DNA of 64,000 nucleotides from Friedmanniella luteola (GTDB lineage Bacteria > Actinomycetota > Actinomycetes > Propionibacteriales > Propionibacteriaceae), in NCBI RefSeq assembly GCF_900105065.1, contig NZ_LT629749.1, positions 372,001-436,000 of the forward strand, in the 5' to 3' direction. Made by a program: the position numbers and the translations under genes. Below the pieces are notes generated by a model. The model was not told the origin of the DNA and ran no database searches. It saw nothing but the letters and a program-made list of their open reading frames with translations. This document shows positions 33,646 through 42,105 of this stretch, one piece after another (positions within the stretch are counted from its first letter, which is position 1; every line of letters starts with the position of its first letter).

Positions 33646-33651
33646 TAGCGT
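33646..33651 (+). promoter_or_regulatory. leaderless-type -10 box for the first fluC gene
   Basis: TAGCGT with a 6-nt spacer to the GTG at 33658. With no 5' leader there is no room for a fluoride riboswitch. Confidence 0.5.
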
Positions 33652-33657
33652 GACCGC

Positions 33658-34077
33658 GTGACGACGACCCGGCCCGTGCACCTGCGGCCCCGGAGCGTCG
33701 GCCTCGTGTTCGTCGGGGGCGCGGCCGGCACCGCGGTGCGCGCCCTGGCCGCCGCCGCCGTCCCGCCGCGGTCCGGGGTGCCCGTCACGGTGCTGGTCGT
33801 CAACGTCGTCGGGGCCTTCCTGCTGGGGCTGCTGCTGCAGCGGCTGCAGCACGCCGGCCGGGACGACGGCCGCCGCCGCGACCTCCGGCTGCTGCTGGGC
33901 ACCGGGGTGCTCGGCGGCTTCACCACCTACAGCGCGCTCGCGGTGGACACGGCCGGGCTGGCCGCCGACGGCCGGGCGGGCGCGGCGGCCCTCTACGGCG
34001 GCGGCACCCTCGTCCTCGGCCTCGCCGCCGCCCTGCTGGGGCTGCGCTGCGGCGGGCTCGGGCGGGCGGCGCGGTGA
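33658..34077 (+). CDS. crcB: FluC (CrcB) fluoride channel subunit 1
   Basis: A 139-residue four-helix membrane protein of the CrcB/Fluc fluoride exporter family. The family motifs are present: GGAAGTAVRAL in helix 1, the LVVNVVGAFLLGLLL helix 2 with its pore asparagine, and GVLGGFTTYSAL in helix 3 with the phenylalanine and Thr/Ser pore residues. Many Actinobacteria encode two adjacent half-different subunits that together form the dual-topology channel; here the next gene starts inside this gene's stop (GTGA). It relieves cytoplasmic fluoride toxicity. Confidence 0.88.
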   Translation: MTTTRPVHLRPRSVGLVFVGGAAGTAVRALAAAAVPPRSGVPVTVLVVNVVGAFLLGLLLQRLQHAGRDDGRRRDLRLLLGTGVLGGFTTYSALAVDTAGLAADGRAGAAALYGGGTLVLGLAAALLGLRCGGLGRAAR

Positions 34078-34457
34078 CGCCCGCCCTGCTCGTCGTCGTG
34101 GCGCTGGCCGGCGGCGCCGGCGCGGCCGCCCGCCTGGTGCTCGACGGCGAGGTGCGGCGCCGGCTCGGCGACGGCCTGCCCCGGGGCACGGCGCTGGTGA
34201 ACCTCAGCGGCTCCCTGCTGCTCGGGCTGCTCACCGGGCTGGCCGCGGGCGGGCTGCTGCCGCCGACGGCCCGGGTGGTCGTGGGCACCGGGTTCCTGGG
34301 CGGCTTCACGACCTTCTCCACCGCCGCCGTCGAGACCGTGCGGCTCGCCCTGCAGCGCCGCACCGGGGCGGCCGTCCTGCACGGCGCCGGACAGCTGGTG
34401 GCCGGTGTGCTGCTCGCCGGGTCCGGCCTGGCCGCCGGCCTGGCCCTGGCCGGCTGA
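34074..34457 (+). CDS. crcB: FluC (CrcB) fluoride channel subunit 2
   Basis: A 127-residue four-helix protein, second subunit of the fluoride channel. The motifs GGAGAAARLVLD, LVNLSGSLLLGLL and TGFLGGFTTFSTAAVE align with the pore motifs of the first subunit. The charge balance of its loops differs from subunit 1 (helix 1-2 loop rich in Arg), in line with an opposite membrane orientation and a heterodimer. It overlaps the first subunit gene by 4 bp. Confidence 0.88.
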   Translation: MTPALLVVVALAGGAGAAARLVLDGEVRRRLGDGLPRGTALVNLSGSLLLGLLTGLAAGGLLPPTARVVVGTGFLGGFTTFSTAAVETVRLALQRRTGAAVLHGAGQLVAGVLLAGSGLAAGLALAG

Positions 34458-34478
34458 GTGACCGCCAGACTGGCGCCC

Positions 34479-35324
34479 ATGACCTCACGGCTGACCTCGT
34501 TCACCTCCGGGAACCTCACCTTCGACGTCCGTGACGAGGGCCCGCTGGACGGTCCGGTCGTGGTCGCCCTGCACGGCTTCCCGCAGACCTCCGCCTGCTG
34601 GTCGGGCGTCATCCCACCGCTCGTCGCCGCGGGCCACCGCGTGCTCGCTCCCGACCAGCGCGGCTACTCCCCGGGCGCCCGGCCGTCGGACGTGGCCTCC
34701 TACGCCACGGCCCGGCTGGCGGGCGACGTGCTGGCGCTCGCCGACGCCGCCGGCGCGGACCGCTTCCACCTGGTGGGGCACGACTGGGGGGCGGCCGTCG
34801 GCTGGACGCTGGCCGGTCGGCACGCCGACCGGGTGGCCTCCTTCACCGCCGTCTCCGTGCCGCACCCGGCCGCGCTGGCGCGCGCCCTGCGCGGCACCCA
34901 GGCGCTCCGCTCCTGGTACATGGCCGCCTTCCAGGTGCCCGGACTGGCCGAGCGGGTGTTCCGGGCCCGCGGCGGGGACGTCGTCCGGCGGCTGCTGACC
35001 CGCAGCGGGCTGCCCGACCCGGAGCCGTCGGTCCGGCTGCTCGCCGACCCGGCGGCGGCCACCGGGACCGTGAACTGGTACCGGGCGCTGCGGCTGCCGG
35101 GCAACCTCCGCGCGGGGCGGACCCGGGTGCCCACCCTCTACGTGTGGAGCGACCGCGACGTCGCCCTGGGCCGACGGGCGGCCGAGGGCACCGCGGCCTT
35201 CGTCGACGGGCCCTACCGGTTCGTCGTGCTGGCCGGCGTCTCGCACTGGGTGCCGGAGGAGCGGCCGGCCGAGCTGGCCGCCCTGCTGCTCGAGCACCTC
35301 GCCGCGCACCCGTCGGACCGCTGA
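34479..35324 (+). CDS. alpha/beta hydrolase, epoxide hydrolase/dehalogenase-like
   Basis: A 281-residue cytoplasmic alpha/beta hydrolase. The oxyanion motif [13 protein letters not shown], the nucleophile elbow [10 protein letters not shown] (Asp near residue 102) and the catalytic histidine in [11 protein letters not shown] follow the epoxide hydrolase/haloalkane dehalogenase pattern, where the nucleophile is an aspartate in a GHDWG elbow. The acid is probably in [11 protein letters not shown]. Substrate is unknown. Two starts are possible: ATG 34479, 7 nt after CAGACT, or GTG 34458 directly after the fluC stop. Confidence 0.82.
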   Translation: MTSRLTSFTSGNLTFDVRDEGPLDGPVVVALHGFPQTSACWSGVIPPLVAAGHRVLAPDQRGYSPGARPSDVASYATARLAGDVLALADAAGADRFHLVGHDWGAAVGWTLAGRHADRVASFTAVSVPHPAALARALRGTQALRSWYMAAFQVPGLAERVFRARGGDVVRRLLTRSGLPDPEPSVRLLADPAAATGTVNWYRALRLPGNLRAGRTRVPTLYVWSDRDVALGRRAAEGTAAFVDGPYRFVVLAGVSHWVPEERPAELAALLLEHLAAHPSDR

Positions 35325-35358
35325 GCGGGCGCGGCGGGGCGGGCGGGCCCGGCCCGCT

Positions 35359-35364
35359 TACGCT
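35359..35364 (+). promoter_or_regulatory. leaderless-type -10 box for the glycosidase-like gene
   Basis: TACGCT with a 7-nt spacer to the ATG at 35372; no ribosome binding site precedes it. Confidence 0.5.
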
Positions 35365-35371
35365 CGCCCCC

Positions 35372-36268
35372 ATGAGCACCTCGATCGAGGAGGACCTGCC
35401 GCGCTACGACGAGGCCGCGGTGGTCGTCCCCGCGCCGGCGACCGGCCCCGGCAACTGGGCGGGCGCCGCCACCGCCGTGCTGGAGGACGGGGTGTTCTGG
35501 CTGGCCTACCGGGTCCGCCGCCCGCTGGACGAGGGACGCGGCGTCAGCGTCGTCGTGGCCCGCTCCGACGACGGGGTGGCGTTCACCCCGGTCGCCGAGG
35601 TGCACCGGGACGCCTTCGGCGCCGCGTCGTTCGAGCGGCCGGTGCTGCTGCGCCGGCCGGACGGCGGCTGGCGGCTCTACCTCAGCTGCGCCACCCCCGG
35701 GTCGAAGCACTGGTGGATCGAGGCGCTGGACGCCGACCGGCCCGAGGACCTCGCGGCGGGCGTCCGCCACCGCGTGCTGCCCGGCGACGAGTCGTGGGGG
35801 GTCAAGGACCCGGTGGTCGTGGTGGACGAGCGCGGCTGGCGGATGTGGGTGTGCTGCCACCCGCTGGCCGAGGCCGGTCACGAGGACCGGATGGTGACCC
35901 GCTACGCGACCAGTGACGACGGGCTGACCTGGACGGACCGCGGACCCGTGCTGCGCGGCCGGCCGGCCACCTGGGACTCCCGCGGCGCCCGGGTCACCGC
36001 CGTCCTGACCGAGCAGCCGCTCACCGTGCTCTACGACGGCCGGGACAGCGCGGCCGCGAACTGGTTCGAGCGGACCGGGGTCGCCCGCGAGCAGGACGGG
36101 ATCCTGGTGCCGCTGGGCGACGGCCCCGTCGCGGAGTCGCCGGAGAGCGACGGCGCCCTGCGCTACGCCAGCGTCGTCGCCCTCCCGGACGGCGGGCACC
36201 GGTTCTACTTCGAGGCGGCCCGGGCCGACGGGTCCCACGACCTGATGACCTCGCTCAGCCGGCGTTGA
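35372..36268 (+). CDS. glycoside hydrolase-like five-bladed propeller protein
   Basis: A 298-residue cytoplasmic protein with the repeated blade pattern of GH43/GH32/GH130-type five-bladed propellers: [56 protein letters not shown], and [17 protein letters not shown]. The D in KDPVVVV and the E in SFERP occupy positions where such enzymes carry an acid, but I cannot assign catalysis. No signal peptide is present. The gene stands alone between a hydrolase and a convergent sulfotransferase gene. It may act on an intracellular oligosaccharide or be a non-catalytic member. Confidence 0.65.
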   Translation: MSTSIEEDLPRYDEAAVVVPAPATGPGNWAGAATAVLEDGVFWLAYRVRRPLDEGRGVSVVVARSDDGVAFTPVAEVHRDAFGAASFERPVLLRRPDGGWRLYLSCATPGSKHWWIEALDADRPEDLAAGVRHRVLPGDESWGVKDPVVVVDERGWRMWVCCHPLAEAGHEDRMVTRYATSDDGLTWTDRGPVLRGRPATWDSRGARVTAVLTEQPLTVLYDGRDSAAANWFERTGVAREQDGILVPLGDGPVAESPESDGALRYASVVALPDGGHRFYFEAARADGSHDLMTSLSRR

Positions 36269-36277
36269 GCGGCTGAC

Positions 36278-37246
36278 TCAGGCGGTCCCGGTCCGCTCGG
36301 AGAAGGAGCCGCGGCCCGCGCCCGAGCGCCAGTCGGCGAACGACTCCCCGAGGACCTCCTCGAGCACGTCCACGTCGTCGGCCACGTCGGCCAGCAGCGC
36401 ACCCCGCTGCTCCGGGGTGAGCCGCGGCCGCCGGGAGGGGCCGCCCCGCTGCAACGCCGCGACCAGCGGGCGGCTGGCCCGCCGCCAGACCTGGGGCGGC
36501 GCGAAAGCCCCGGCCGCCGCCCCGGCGCGCACCGCCAGGGCCAGGGCCCGGGTGCGCGGCCCGTCCTCGACGAAGCCGCGGGAGTTGTCGGGCGGCACGG
36601 TGCCGACGCAGCCCGCGTCAACGCCGAGGAAGCGGCTCACCCGGTCCAGCGTGGCGACCGGCTCGGACACCAGCTCCCGGTAGCGGAGCACCAGCACGCG
36701 CTCGCGCTCGACCCGGCTGAAGAGGTCGGCGAGCTGCTCCCCGTAGCGGCCCATCCGGCGGTAGTGCCAGAACGGCGCCCAGCCCGCGTCGACCCGACGG
36801 TCCTCGTCCCGCCAGGCCCGGACGAAGTCGGCCTCGGGCTCCAGCCCGTCGGCCCAGAGGTGGGTCCAGTTGGAGTAGGCGCGGTCGACGGGGTCGCGGA
36901 CGACGACGACCAGCTTGGCGTCCGGCAGCTCCTCGGCGATCCGCCGCCGGGCGTCGGGGGAGTAGAGGTAGAAGGGTGTGCTCTCCAGCCGGACGCTGGC
37001 CGGCGGCGCGTCGGCGAACAGCGCCTCGTAGTTCCGCCGGCGCCACACCCACTCCTGCTGGCTGTGGGCGTCACCGGGACCGCGGTAGGCCGGCGGCGGC
37101 GCCTCGCCGCACAGGTAGAACTTGGGCTCCTTGACCGGCGAGGCCCAGATCTGGGGGTGAGCCCGGAGGGCGGCGTGCAGGGCGCTGGTCCCGGCCTTCG
37201 GCGCGCCGACCAGCAGCGCGTCCGGACGGGGTTCCCGAGTGCTCAT
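36278..37246 (-). CDS. sulfotransferase family protein
   Basis: A 322-residue PAPS-dependent sulfotransferase. The 5'-phosphosulfate loop LVGAPKAGTSALHAAL starts near residue 11, and the 3'-phosphate motif VVVVRDPVDRAYSNWTHLW is near residue 110, both in the usual order. The catalytic-region KEPKFYL precedes them as in heparan-type and glycolipid sulfotransferases. The C-terminal RLTPEQRGALLADVADDV resembles the acceptor-side helix of these enzymes. Acceptor unknown: a glycan, a lipid or a secondary metabolite are possible. The ATG follows TACAAT at leaderless spacing. Confidence 0.85.
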   Translation of the reverse strand: MSTREPRPDALLVGAPKAGTSALHAALRAHPQIWASPVKEPKFYLCGEAPPPAYRGPGDAHSQQEWVWRRRNYEALFADAPPASVRLESTPFYLYSPDARRRIAEELPDAKLVVVVRDPVDRAYSNWTHLWADGLEPEADFVRAWRDEDRRVDAGWAPFWHYRRMGRYGEQLADLFSRVERERVLVLRYRELVSEPVATLDRVSRFLGVDAGCVGTVPPDNSRGFVEDGPRTRALALAVRAGAAAGAFAPPQVWRRASRPLVAALQRGGPSRRPRLTPEQRGALLADVADDVDVLEEVLGESFADWRSGAGRGSFSERTGTA

Positions 37247-37253
37247 GCCGGGA

Positions 37254-37259
37254 ATTGTA
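37254..37259 (-). promoter_or_regulatory. leaderless-type -10 box for the sulfotransferase gene
   Basis: Reverse-strand TACAAT, near consensus, with a 7-nt spacer to the ATG at 37246. Confidence 0.55.
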
Positions 37260-37339
37260 GGAGAGCGAGCACGGAGAGGGCCGACGAGCCCACCACCATC
37301 GGTCACGGCGCGGCCGGCCCGGCCAGCGTCGGGGGCCAG

Positions 37340-37378
37340 GAGCCCCGTCCGCGTCCGAGCGGAGCGAGGACCGACAAC
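37340..37378. repeat. 39-bp dispersed repeat, copy 1
   Basis: The core GTCCGCGTCCGAGCGGAGCG contains a TCCGC/GCGGA hairpin. Similar copies stand at 37882-37920 and 37924-37961. It lies between the divergent sulfotransferase and VOC genes. Confidence 0.7.
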
Positions 37379-37383
37379 GCCGC

Positions 37384-37389
37384 TAGGGT
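37384..37389 (+). promoter_or_regulatory. leaderless-type -10 box for the VOC gene
   Basis: TAGGGT with an 8-nt spacer to the ATG at 37398. Confidence 0.5.
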
Positions 37390-37397
37390 CGGCGTCC

Positions 37398-37775
37398 ATG
37401 CACCGGATCCTGCTGCGCGAGGTCATCGTCGACGTCCCGTCCGCCGCCCTGGACGCGTCCCGCCGCTTCTGGGCCGAGGCCCTGGCCGCCTCGCCCCGGG
37501 TGGTCGGCGACGCCGGTGAGTTCACCTCGCTCGACGACGCGGCCGCCCTCCCGCACGTCGCCGTCCAGGACGTCGGCACCACCCCGGCCCGCTACCACCT
37601 CGACCTGGAGAGCGACGACGTCGACGCCGAGGTCGCCCGCCTGGTCCGCCTCGGCGGCACGGAGGTCTGCCGCGGCGACGGCCTCGTCGTCGTGGCCGAC
37701 CCGGCCGGCCTGCTGCTCTGCGTGCTGCCCCCGGAGAGCGACGAGTTCGCCACCCGCTCCCGTGCAGTGGAGTGA
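37398..37775 (+). CDS. VOC/glyoxalase-like domain protein
   Basis: A 125-residue single-domain protein of the vicinal oxygen chelate (glyoxalase-like) superfamily. It has the paired beta-alpha-beta-beta-beta units, with VIVDVPSAALDASRRFWAEAL in the first and RYHLDLESDDVDAEVARLVRLG in the second, and closes with VVVADPAGLLLCVLPP. Small proteins of this type bind or modify small molecules, often giving resistance to antibiotics or toxic aldehydes. The ligand cannot be inferred. The ATG at 37398 fits the leaderless -10 box; an upstream in-frame ATG would place the start before that promoter. Confidence 0.78.
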   Translation: MHRILLREVIVDVPSAALDASRRFWAEALAASPRVVGDAGEFTSLDDAAALPHVAVQDVGTTPARYHLDLESDDVDAEVARLVRLGGTEVCRGDGLVVVADPAGLLLCVLPPESDEFATRSRAVE

Positions 37776-37881
37776 CAGCAGGATCTGACCACCGCTAGCG
37801 AGGACGGCGGACCGGCGCCCACTCACGTCGCGACCACGGTGGGCCGGCCCCGATCACTCGACCGACACCGGACGGGGTCAG

Positions 37882-37961
37882 GAGGCCCGTCCGCGTCCGG
37901 GCGGAGCGAGCACAGACAACTCAGAGCCCCGTCCGCATCTGAGCGGAGCGAAGATCAGTAG
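37882..37961. repeat. 39-bp dispersed repeat, copies 2 and 3
   Basis: Copy 2 (37882-37920) and copy 3 (37924-37961) are in direct orientation and nearly adjacent. Copy 3 runs into the stop codon of ppa. Their hairpins may work as a terminator for ppa or the VOC gene. Confidence 0.65.
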
Positions 37962-38488
37962 TTCTGCTCCTTCGCCCTCGCGAAGCTGGCCTCGACCTCG
38001 GCCTCGGCCTCGGAGCGCCCGGTCCAGGTGGCACCCTCGACGGACTTGCCGGGCTCGAGGTCCTTGTAGACGGTGAAGAAGTGCTCGATCTCGAGCAGCA
38101 GGTACTCGCGGACGTCGGTGATGTCGCGCAGGTGGTCGCGCCGGTGGTCGGAGGCGGGGACGCAGAGCACCTTGTCGTCGCCGCCGGCCTCGTCGGTCAT
38201 CCGGAACATGGCGATCGCCCGGCACTTGATGAGGCAGCCGGGGAAGGTCGGCTCGGAGACCAGCACGAGCGCGTCGAGGGGGTCGCCGTCCTGGCCGAGC
38301 GTGCCCTCGATGAAGCCGTAGTCCGCCGGGTAGGCGGTCGAGGTGAACAGGGTGCGGTCGAGGCGGATGCGGCCCGTCGCGTGGTCGACCTCGTACTTGT
38401 TCTTCTGGCCCTTGGGGATCTCGACCAGGACGTCGAACTCCATGCCACTGAGCGGGGTCGCCTGGTGCTCGGCGTTGGGTGCGGTCAC
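37955..38488 (-). CDS. ppa: inorganic pyrophosphatase
   Basis: A 177-residue family I soluble inorganic pyrophosphatase, which hydrolyses pyrophosphate in the cytoplasm. The sequence holds [19 protein letters not shown], the [20 protein letters not shown] segment and the metal-binding signature [11 protein letters not shown], followed by [13 protein letters not shown]. An N-terminal extension of about 15 residues relative to many family members comes from the GTG start at 38488, which has the strong ribosome binding site AAGGAGGA; an internal ATG (MEFDV) is the alternative. It diverges from dacB. Confidence 0.95.
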   Translation of the reverse strand: MTAPNAEHQATPLSGMEFDVLVEIPKGQKNKYEVDHATGRIRLDRTLFTSTAYPADYGFIEGTLGQDGDPLDALVLVSEPTFPGCLIKCRAIAMFRMTDEAGGDDKVLCVPASDHRRDHLRDITDVREYLLLEIEHFFTVYKDLEPGKSVEGATWTGRSEAEAEVEASFARAKEQNY

Positions 38489-38550
38489 AGATCCTCCTTA
38501 GGATGGGCTGCGTCGCGGGAGCAGGGGGTGCGGCCAGCCAAGCGTGAGCC

Positions 38551-38556
38551 TAGCGT
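38551..38556 (+). promoter_or_regulatory. -10 box for dacB
   Basis: TAGCGT about 20 nt before the ATG at 38576; AAGGGAG in the short leader may serve as ribosome binding site. Confidence 0.4.
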
Positions 38557-38575
38557 CAAGGGAGCGTGCCGTCCG

Positions 38576-40015
38576 ATGGGTCCCAGGCGGTTCGCCGTGG
38601 CCCTGGTGGCCATGCTCGCGGTGGTCGGCGTGATCCTCGGCCTGGTCAGCGGCTTCTTCGCCAGCGCGGCCGGGAGCGGCCTGCGCGCGACCGGGCTGTG
38701 GAGCGACGGCGGCGCCTCGACTGTCAGCCCCGGCACCTTCGACTCCCCGGCCGCCACCGGGACGCCGTCCGCCACGGCGGCGGCCGACGGGCTGCCCCGA
38801 CCGGTGCTGCCGGCCGCGACCGAGACGCGCGTGCCGTCGGCCCGCCAGGTCGCCGCCCGGGTCGCCGCCGTCGACGACGCCGCGATGGGCGGCCGCTTCT
38901 CGGCCCAGGTCGCCGACCTCGCGACCGGCGAGGTCCTCTACGCCCACCGGGCCGCCTCGCCGGCCATCCCGGCGTCGACCACCAAGCTGCTGACCTCGAC
39001 GGCGGCCCTGTCGCTGCTCGGGCCGGAGCACGTCTTCACCACCGAGGTGGTGCGCGCGGGGGCCGGGAAGGTCGTCCTCGTCGGGGGCGGTGACCCCTAC
39101 CTCGCGAGCCGAGCACCGGAGGCGGGGGAACCGGCGTCCGCCTCGCTCGCCGCGCTCGCCGCGACCACGGCGAAAGCCCTGCGGAAGGCGGGCCGCACGG
39201 AGGTGGCCCTCGGCTACGACGCCTCGCTGTTCTCCGGACCGGCCTGGAACCCGCGCTGGCCCGCCGGCTACGCCGACCAGGTCACGCCCGTCTCGGCGCT
39301 CTGGGTGGACGAGGGCCGCACGGCCGGCGTCTCGCCCGGACCGCGGGTGCCCGACCCGGCCCGGGACGCGGCGGAGGCCTTCGCCGCAGCGCTGGAGAAG
39401 AAGGGCGTCGAGGTGACGCGCACGGCGAAGGCCGAGGCGCCGGCCTCCGCCAGGCCGCTGGCGCGGGCCACCTCGCTGCCGCTGGAGCAGGTCGTCGAGC
39501 GGCTGCTGCTGGCCAGCGACAACGACGCCGCCGAGGTGCTGCTCCGCCACGTCGCCCTGGCCGCCCACGCCGACGGCAGCTCGGCCGAGGGCACCCGCGC
39601 GGTCCGCCGCACGCTGGACCGGCTCGGCCTGTGGCCCGACGACGCGCGCCTGCAGGACGGCAGCGGGCTGGCCCGGGAGACGCGGGTGCCGGCCGAGGCG
39701 CTCGTCGACCTGCTGCGGCTGGCGGCCGACCCGGCGCACCCGGAGCTGCGCCCCGTGCTGACCGGGCTGCCCGTCGCCGGCGTCGAGGGCAGCCTGCGGA
39801 ACCGCTACGGCGACGAGGCGAGCCGCGCCGGCCGCGGCCTCGTGCGCGGCAAGACCGGGACCCTGACCGGTGTGCACGCGCTGGCGGGCTACCTGCGGAC
39901 CGCGGACGGCACCCAGCTGGCCTACGCGTTCCTGGTCAACGACGCGACGGACGACTTCGCCGCCAAGGTGTGGCTCGACCGGGTGAGCGCCGCCCTCAGC
40001 CGCTGCGGGTGCTGA
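38576..40015 (+). CDS. dacB: D-alanyl-D-alanine carboxypeptidase/endopeptidase (PBP4, S13)
   Basis: A 479-residue penicillin-binding protein of the peptidase S13 family that trims cell-wall peptides outside the membrane. A signal anchor (about residues 7-30) is followed by a Ser/Thr/Ala-rich linker, then the active-site motifs in order: SXXK in PASTTKLL (Ser near 134), SXN as ASDNDAAEVLL (near 314) and KTG in RGKTGTLTG (near 425). The long insert between the first two motifs is typical of the family. The position beside ppa, the DUF2342 gene, tilS and hpt is the conserved actinobacterial arrangement. Confidence 0.92.
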   Translation: MGPRRFAVALVAMLAVVGVILGLVSGFFASAAGSGLRATGLWSDGGASTVSPGTFDSPAATGTPSATAAADGLPRPVLPAATETRVPSARQVAARVAAVDDAAMGGRFSAQVADLATGEVLYAHRAASPAIPASTTKLLTSTAALSLLGPEHVFTTEVVRAGAGKVVLVGGGDPYLASRAPEAGEPASASLAALAATTAKALRKAGRTEVALGYDASLFSGPAWNPRWPAGYADQVTPVSALWVDEGRTAGVSPGPRVPDPARDAAEAFAAALEKKGVEVTRTAKAEAPASARPLARATSLPLEQVVERLLLASDNDAAEVLLRHVALAAHADGSSAEGTRAVRRTLDRLGLWPDDARLQDGSGLARETRVPAEALVDLLRLAADPAHPELRPVLTGLPVAGVEGSLRNRYGDEASRAGRGLVRGKTGTLTGVHALAGYLRTADGTQLAYAFLVNDATDDFAAKVWLDRVSAALSRCGC

Positions 40016-40055
40016 GACCCGCCCTGCACCGCGACCCGGGCGGGGAGCGGCGGAA

Positions 40056-40061
40056 TACCCT
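40056..40061 (+). promoter_or_regulatory. leaderless-type -10 box for the DUF2342 gene
   Basis: TACCCT with a 6-nt spacer to the ATG at 40068. Confidence 0.45.
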
Positions 40062-40067
40062 CGCTGC

Positions 40068-41129
40068 ATGACAACCTCCATGGTCGACTGGACGGTCGCG
40101 GCGAGCACGGCCCGCAGGCTGGTCAAGCCGGGACCCGAGATCAGCCTCCGCGGCGCCGAGCAGGCCGTGGCCCAGCTGCGGGCCAGCGCCGTCCGCGCCG
40201 AGGCCTACGTCGTGGAGGTGACCGGGCTGCCGGTCCCCAGTGCCACCGCGCCGGTGCTGGTGGTGGACCGACCGGGGTGGATCCAGGCCAACGTCGACGG
40301 GTTCCGCCAGGTCCTCGCGCCGCTGGAGGCGCGGTCGGCGGAGAAGCTCGGCGCCAGCCCGGGGATGGCCGCCGTCGGGAGCCGGGTCACCGGGGCCGAG
40401 CTGGGCGCCCTGCTCAGCTACCTGGCCCCGAAGGTGCTGGGCCAGTTCGACCCCTTCTTCCCCGGCGCGCCCGGCGAGCCGGGCGGGCGGCTGCTGCTGG
40501 TCGCCCCGAACATCGTGTCCGTGGAGCGCGAGCTCGACGTCGACCCCGCGGACTTCCGGTTGTGGGTCTGCCTGCACGAGGAGACGCACCGCGTCCAGTT
40601 CACCGCCGTGCCCTGGCTGCGCGACCACCTGAACGCCCAGGTCGCCGAGATCGTCGGCTCCACCGAGCTGGACGCCGGTGCGGTGCTGCAGATGCTCGGC
40701 GACGGCGCCAAGCGGGTCGCCGCGGCCCTGCGGACGGGGGAGGAGCTGTCGATCGTCGACCTGGTGCAGACCCGCGCGCAGCGCGAGACGGTCGACCGGA
40801 TCACCGCCGTGATGTCGTTGCTGGAGGGCCACGCCGACGTGGTGATGGACAGCGTCGGTCCGTCGGTGGTGCCGAGCGTCGCCACCATCCGCCGCCGCTT
40901 CACCAACCGTCGGGAGGGCCAGGGCTTCGACAAGGTCGTCCGCCGGCTGCTGGGCCTGGACGCCAAGATGCGGCAGTACCGCGACGGCGCCCGGTTCTGC
41001 CGCGCGGTCATCGACGCCGTCGGGATGACCGGCTTCAACCGCGTCTGGACCTCACCGAACACGCTGCCGAGCCGCGAGGAGATCGCCGACCCGACGCTGT
41101 GGCTGGCGCGGGTCCCCAGCGTCTCCTGA
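40068..41129 (+). CDS. zinc-dependent metalloprotease, DUF2342/Zincin_2 family
   Basis: A 353-residue member of an actinobacterial zincin-like family (DUF2342), often named coenzyme F420 biosynthesis-associated protein because of genomic links. The zinc motif HEETH (HExxH) is near residue 170 in WVCLHEETHRVQF, and a distal LLEGHADVVMD segment supplies a further His/Glu pair. The conserved C-terminal FNRVWTSPNTLPSREEI is present. The protein has no signal peptide. Natural substrate unknown. It precedes tilS by 13 bp and is probably co-transcribed with tilS and hpt. Confidence 0.88.
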   Translation: MTTSMVDWTVAASTARRLVKPGPEISLRGAEQAVAQLRASAVRAEAYVVEVTGLPVPSATAPVLVVDRPGWIQANVDGFRQVLAPLEARSAEKLGASPGMAAVGSRVTGAELGALLSYLAPKVLGQFDPFFPGAPGEPGGRLLLVAPNIVSVERELDVDPADFRLWVCLHEETHRVQFTAVPWLRDHLNAQVAEIVGSTELDAGAVLQMLGDGAKRVAAALRTGEELSIVDLVQTRAQRETVDRITAVMSLLEGHADVVMDSVGPSVVPSVATIRRRFTNRREGQGFDKVVRRLLGLDAKMRQYRDGARFCRAVIDAVGMTGFNRVWTSPNTLPSREEIADPTLWLARVPSVS

Positions 41130-41142
41130 GCCGGCCGACCCG

Positions 41143-42105
41143 GTGGCCCGTCGCGCGCTCGGCCCGGCGACGCTCGCCGTCGTCCAGGCGGTCGACGCTG
41201 CGCTGACCCCCGCCGACGCCCGGCTGCTGGTGGCCTGCTCCGGCGGAGCCGACTCGCTCGCCCTCGCCGCGGCGGCCCGGCACGTCGCGGAGCGGCGCGG
41301 CCTGCCCTGTGCCGCCGTCGTGGTGGACCACCGGCTGCAGGACGGGTCCGACGCGGTCGCGGCCCGGGCGGCGCACGCGGTGCGCGGCCTCGGACTGCCC
41401 GACGTCGCCGTCGTCGCGGTCACGGTGGGCACCCGGGGCGGCCCCGAGGCCGCGGCCCGCGACGCCCGCCACGCCGCGCTCCGGTCCGCCGCGGCCGGGG
41501 CGCCGCCCGCGACCGTCCTGCTCGGCCACACCCGCGACGACCAGGCCGAGAGCGTGCTGCTGGGGCTGGCCCGCGGGTCCGGCCCGCGCTCGCTGGCCGG
41601 GATGGCGGTCCGCACCGGCGGACTGCTGCGGCCCCTGCTGGACCTGCCGCGGACCACGACGGAGCAGGCCTGCGCCGAGCTGGGACTCGTGCCCTGGTCC
41701 GACCCGCACAACGTCGACTCCCGCTTCGCCCGGGTCCGCGTCCGCCGGCAGGTGCTGCCCGTGCTGGAGGAGGCGCTCGGCCCCGGGGTGGGCGCCGCCC
41801 TGGCCCGCACGGCCCGGCTGGCCCGCGACGACGCCGACCTGCTCGACGCGCTGGCCGCCGAGGCCGACCCCGGCACCGACACCCTCGACTGCGCCGGTCT
41901 GGCCGTCCTGCCGGCTGCGCTGCGCAGCCGGGTGCTGCGCCGCTGGCTGGCGGGCCGCGGCGCGGAGGACGTCGGCGCCGAGCACGTGCAGGGCGTCGAC
42001 GCGCTCGTCACGGCCTGGCACGGGCAGCGCGGGGTGGACCTCCGGGGCGGGACGGTGGCGCGCCGCGAGGGTCGGCTGCTGTGGCAGGCTGTCGGCCGTG
42101 GATGA
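41143..42105 (+). CDS. tilS: tRNA(Ile)-lysidine synthase
   Basis: A 320-residue PP-loop ATPase that converts C34 of tRNA(Ile)CAU to lysidine. The P-loop LVACSGGADSLALA begins near residue 25, and the LGHTRDDQAESVLLGLARG and PWSDPHNVDSRFARVRVR segments are diagnostic. The C-terminal domain is short, as in other actinobacterial TilS proteins. The start GTG lies 13 bp after the metalloprotease gene, and the stop overlaps hpt by 8 bp. Confidence 0.93.
   Translation: MARRALGPATLAVVQAVDAALTPADARLLVACSGGADSLALAAAARHVAERRGLPCAAVVVDHRLQDGSDAVAARAAHAVRGLGLPDVAVVAVTVGTRGGPEAAARDARHAALRSAAAGAPPATVLLGHTRDDQAESVLLGLARGSGPRSLAGMAVRTGGLLRPLLDLPRTTTEQACAELGLVPWSDPHNVDSRFARVRVRRQVLPVLEEALGPGVGAALARTARLARDDADLLDALAAEADPGTDTLDCAGLAVLPAALRSRVLRRWLAGRGAEDVGAEHVQGVDALVTAWHGQRGVDLRGGTVARREGRLLWQAVGRG

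Noticed and set aside
33616-33657. Fluoride riboswitch before fluC
   Set aside because: The gene appears leaderless and the short gap lacks the crcB motif elements.
27264-37775. Genomic island or mobile element spanning the accessory genes
   Set aside because: No integrase, transposase, tRNA end or shift in base composition is visible.
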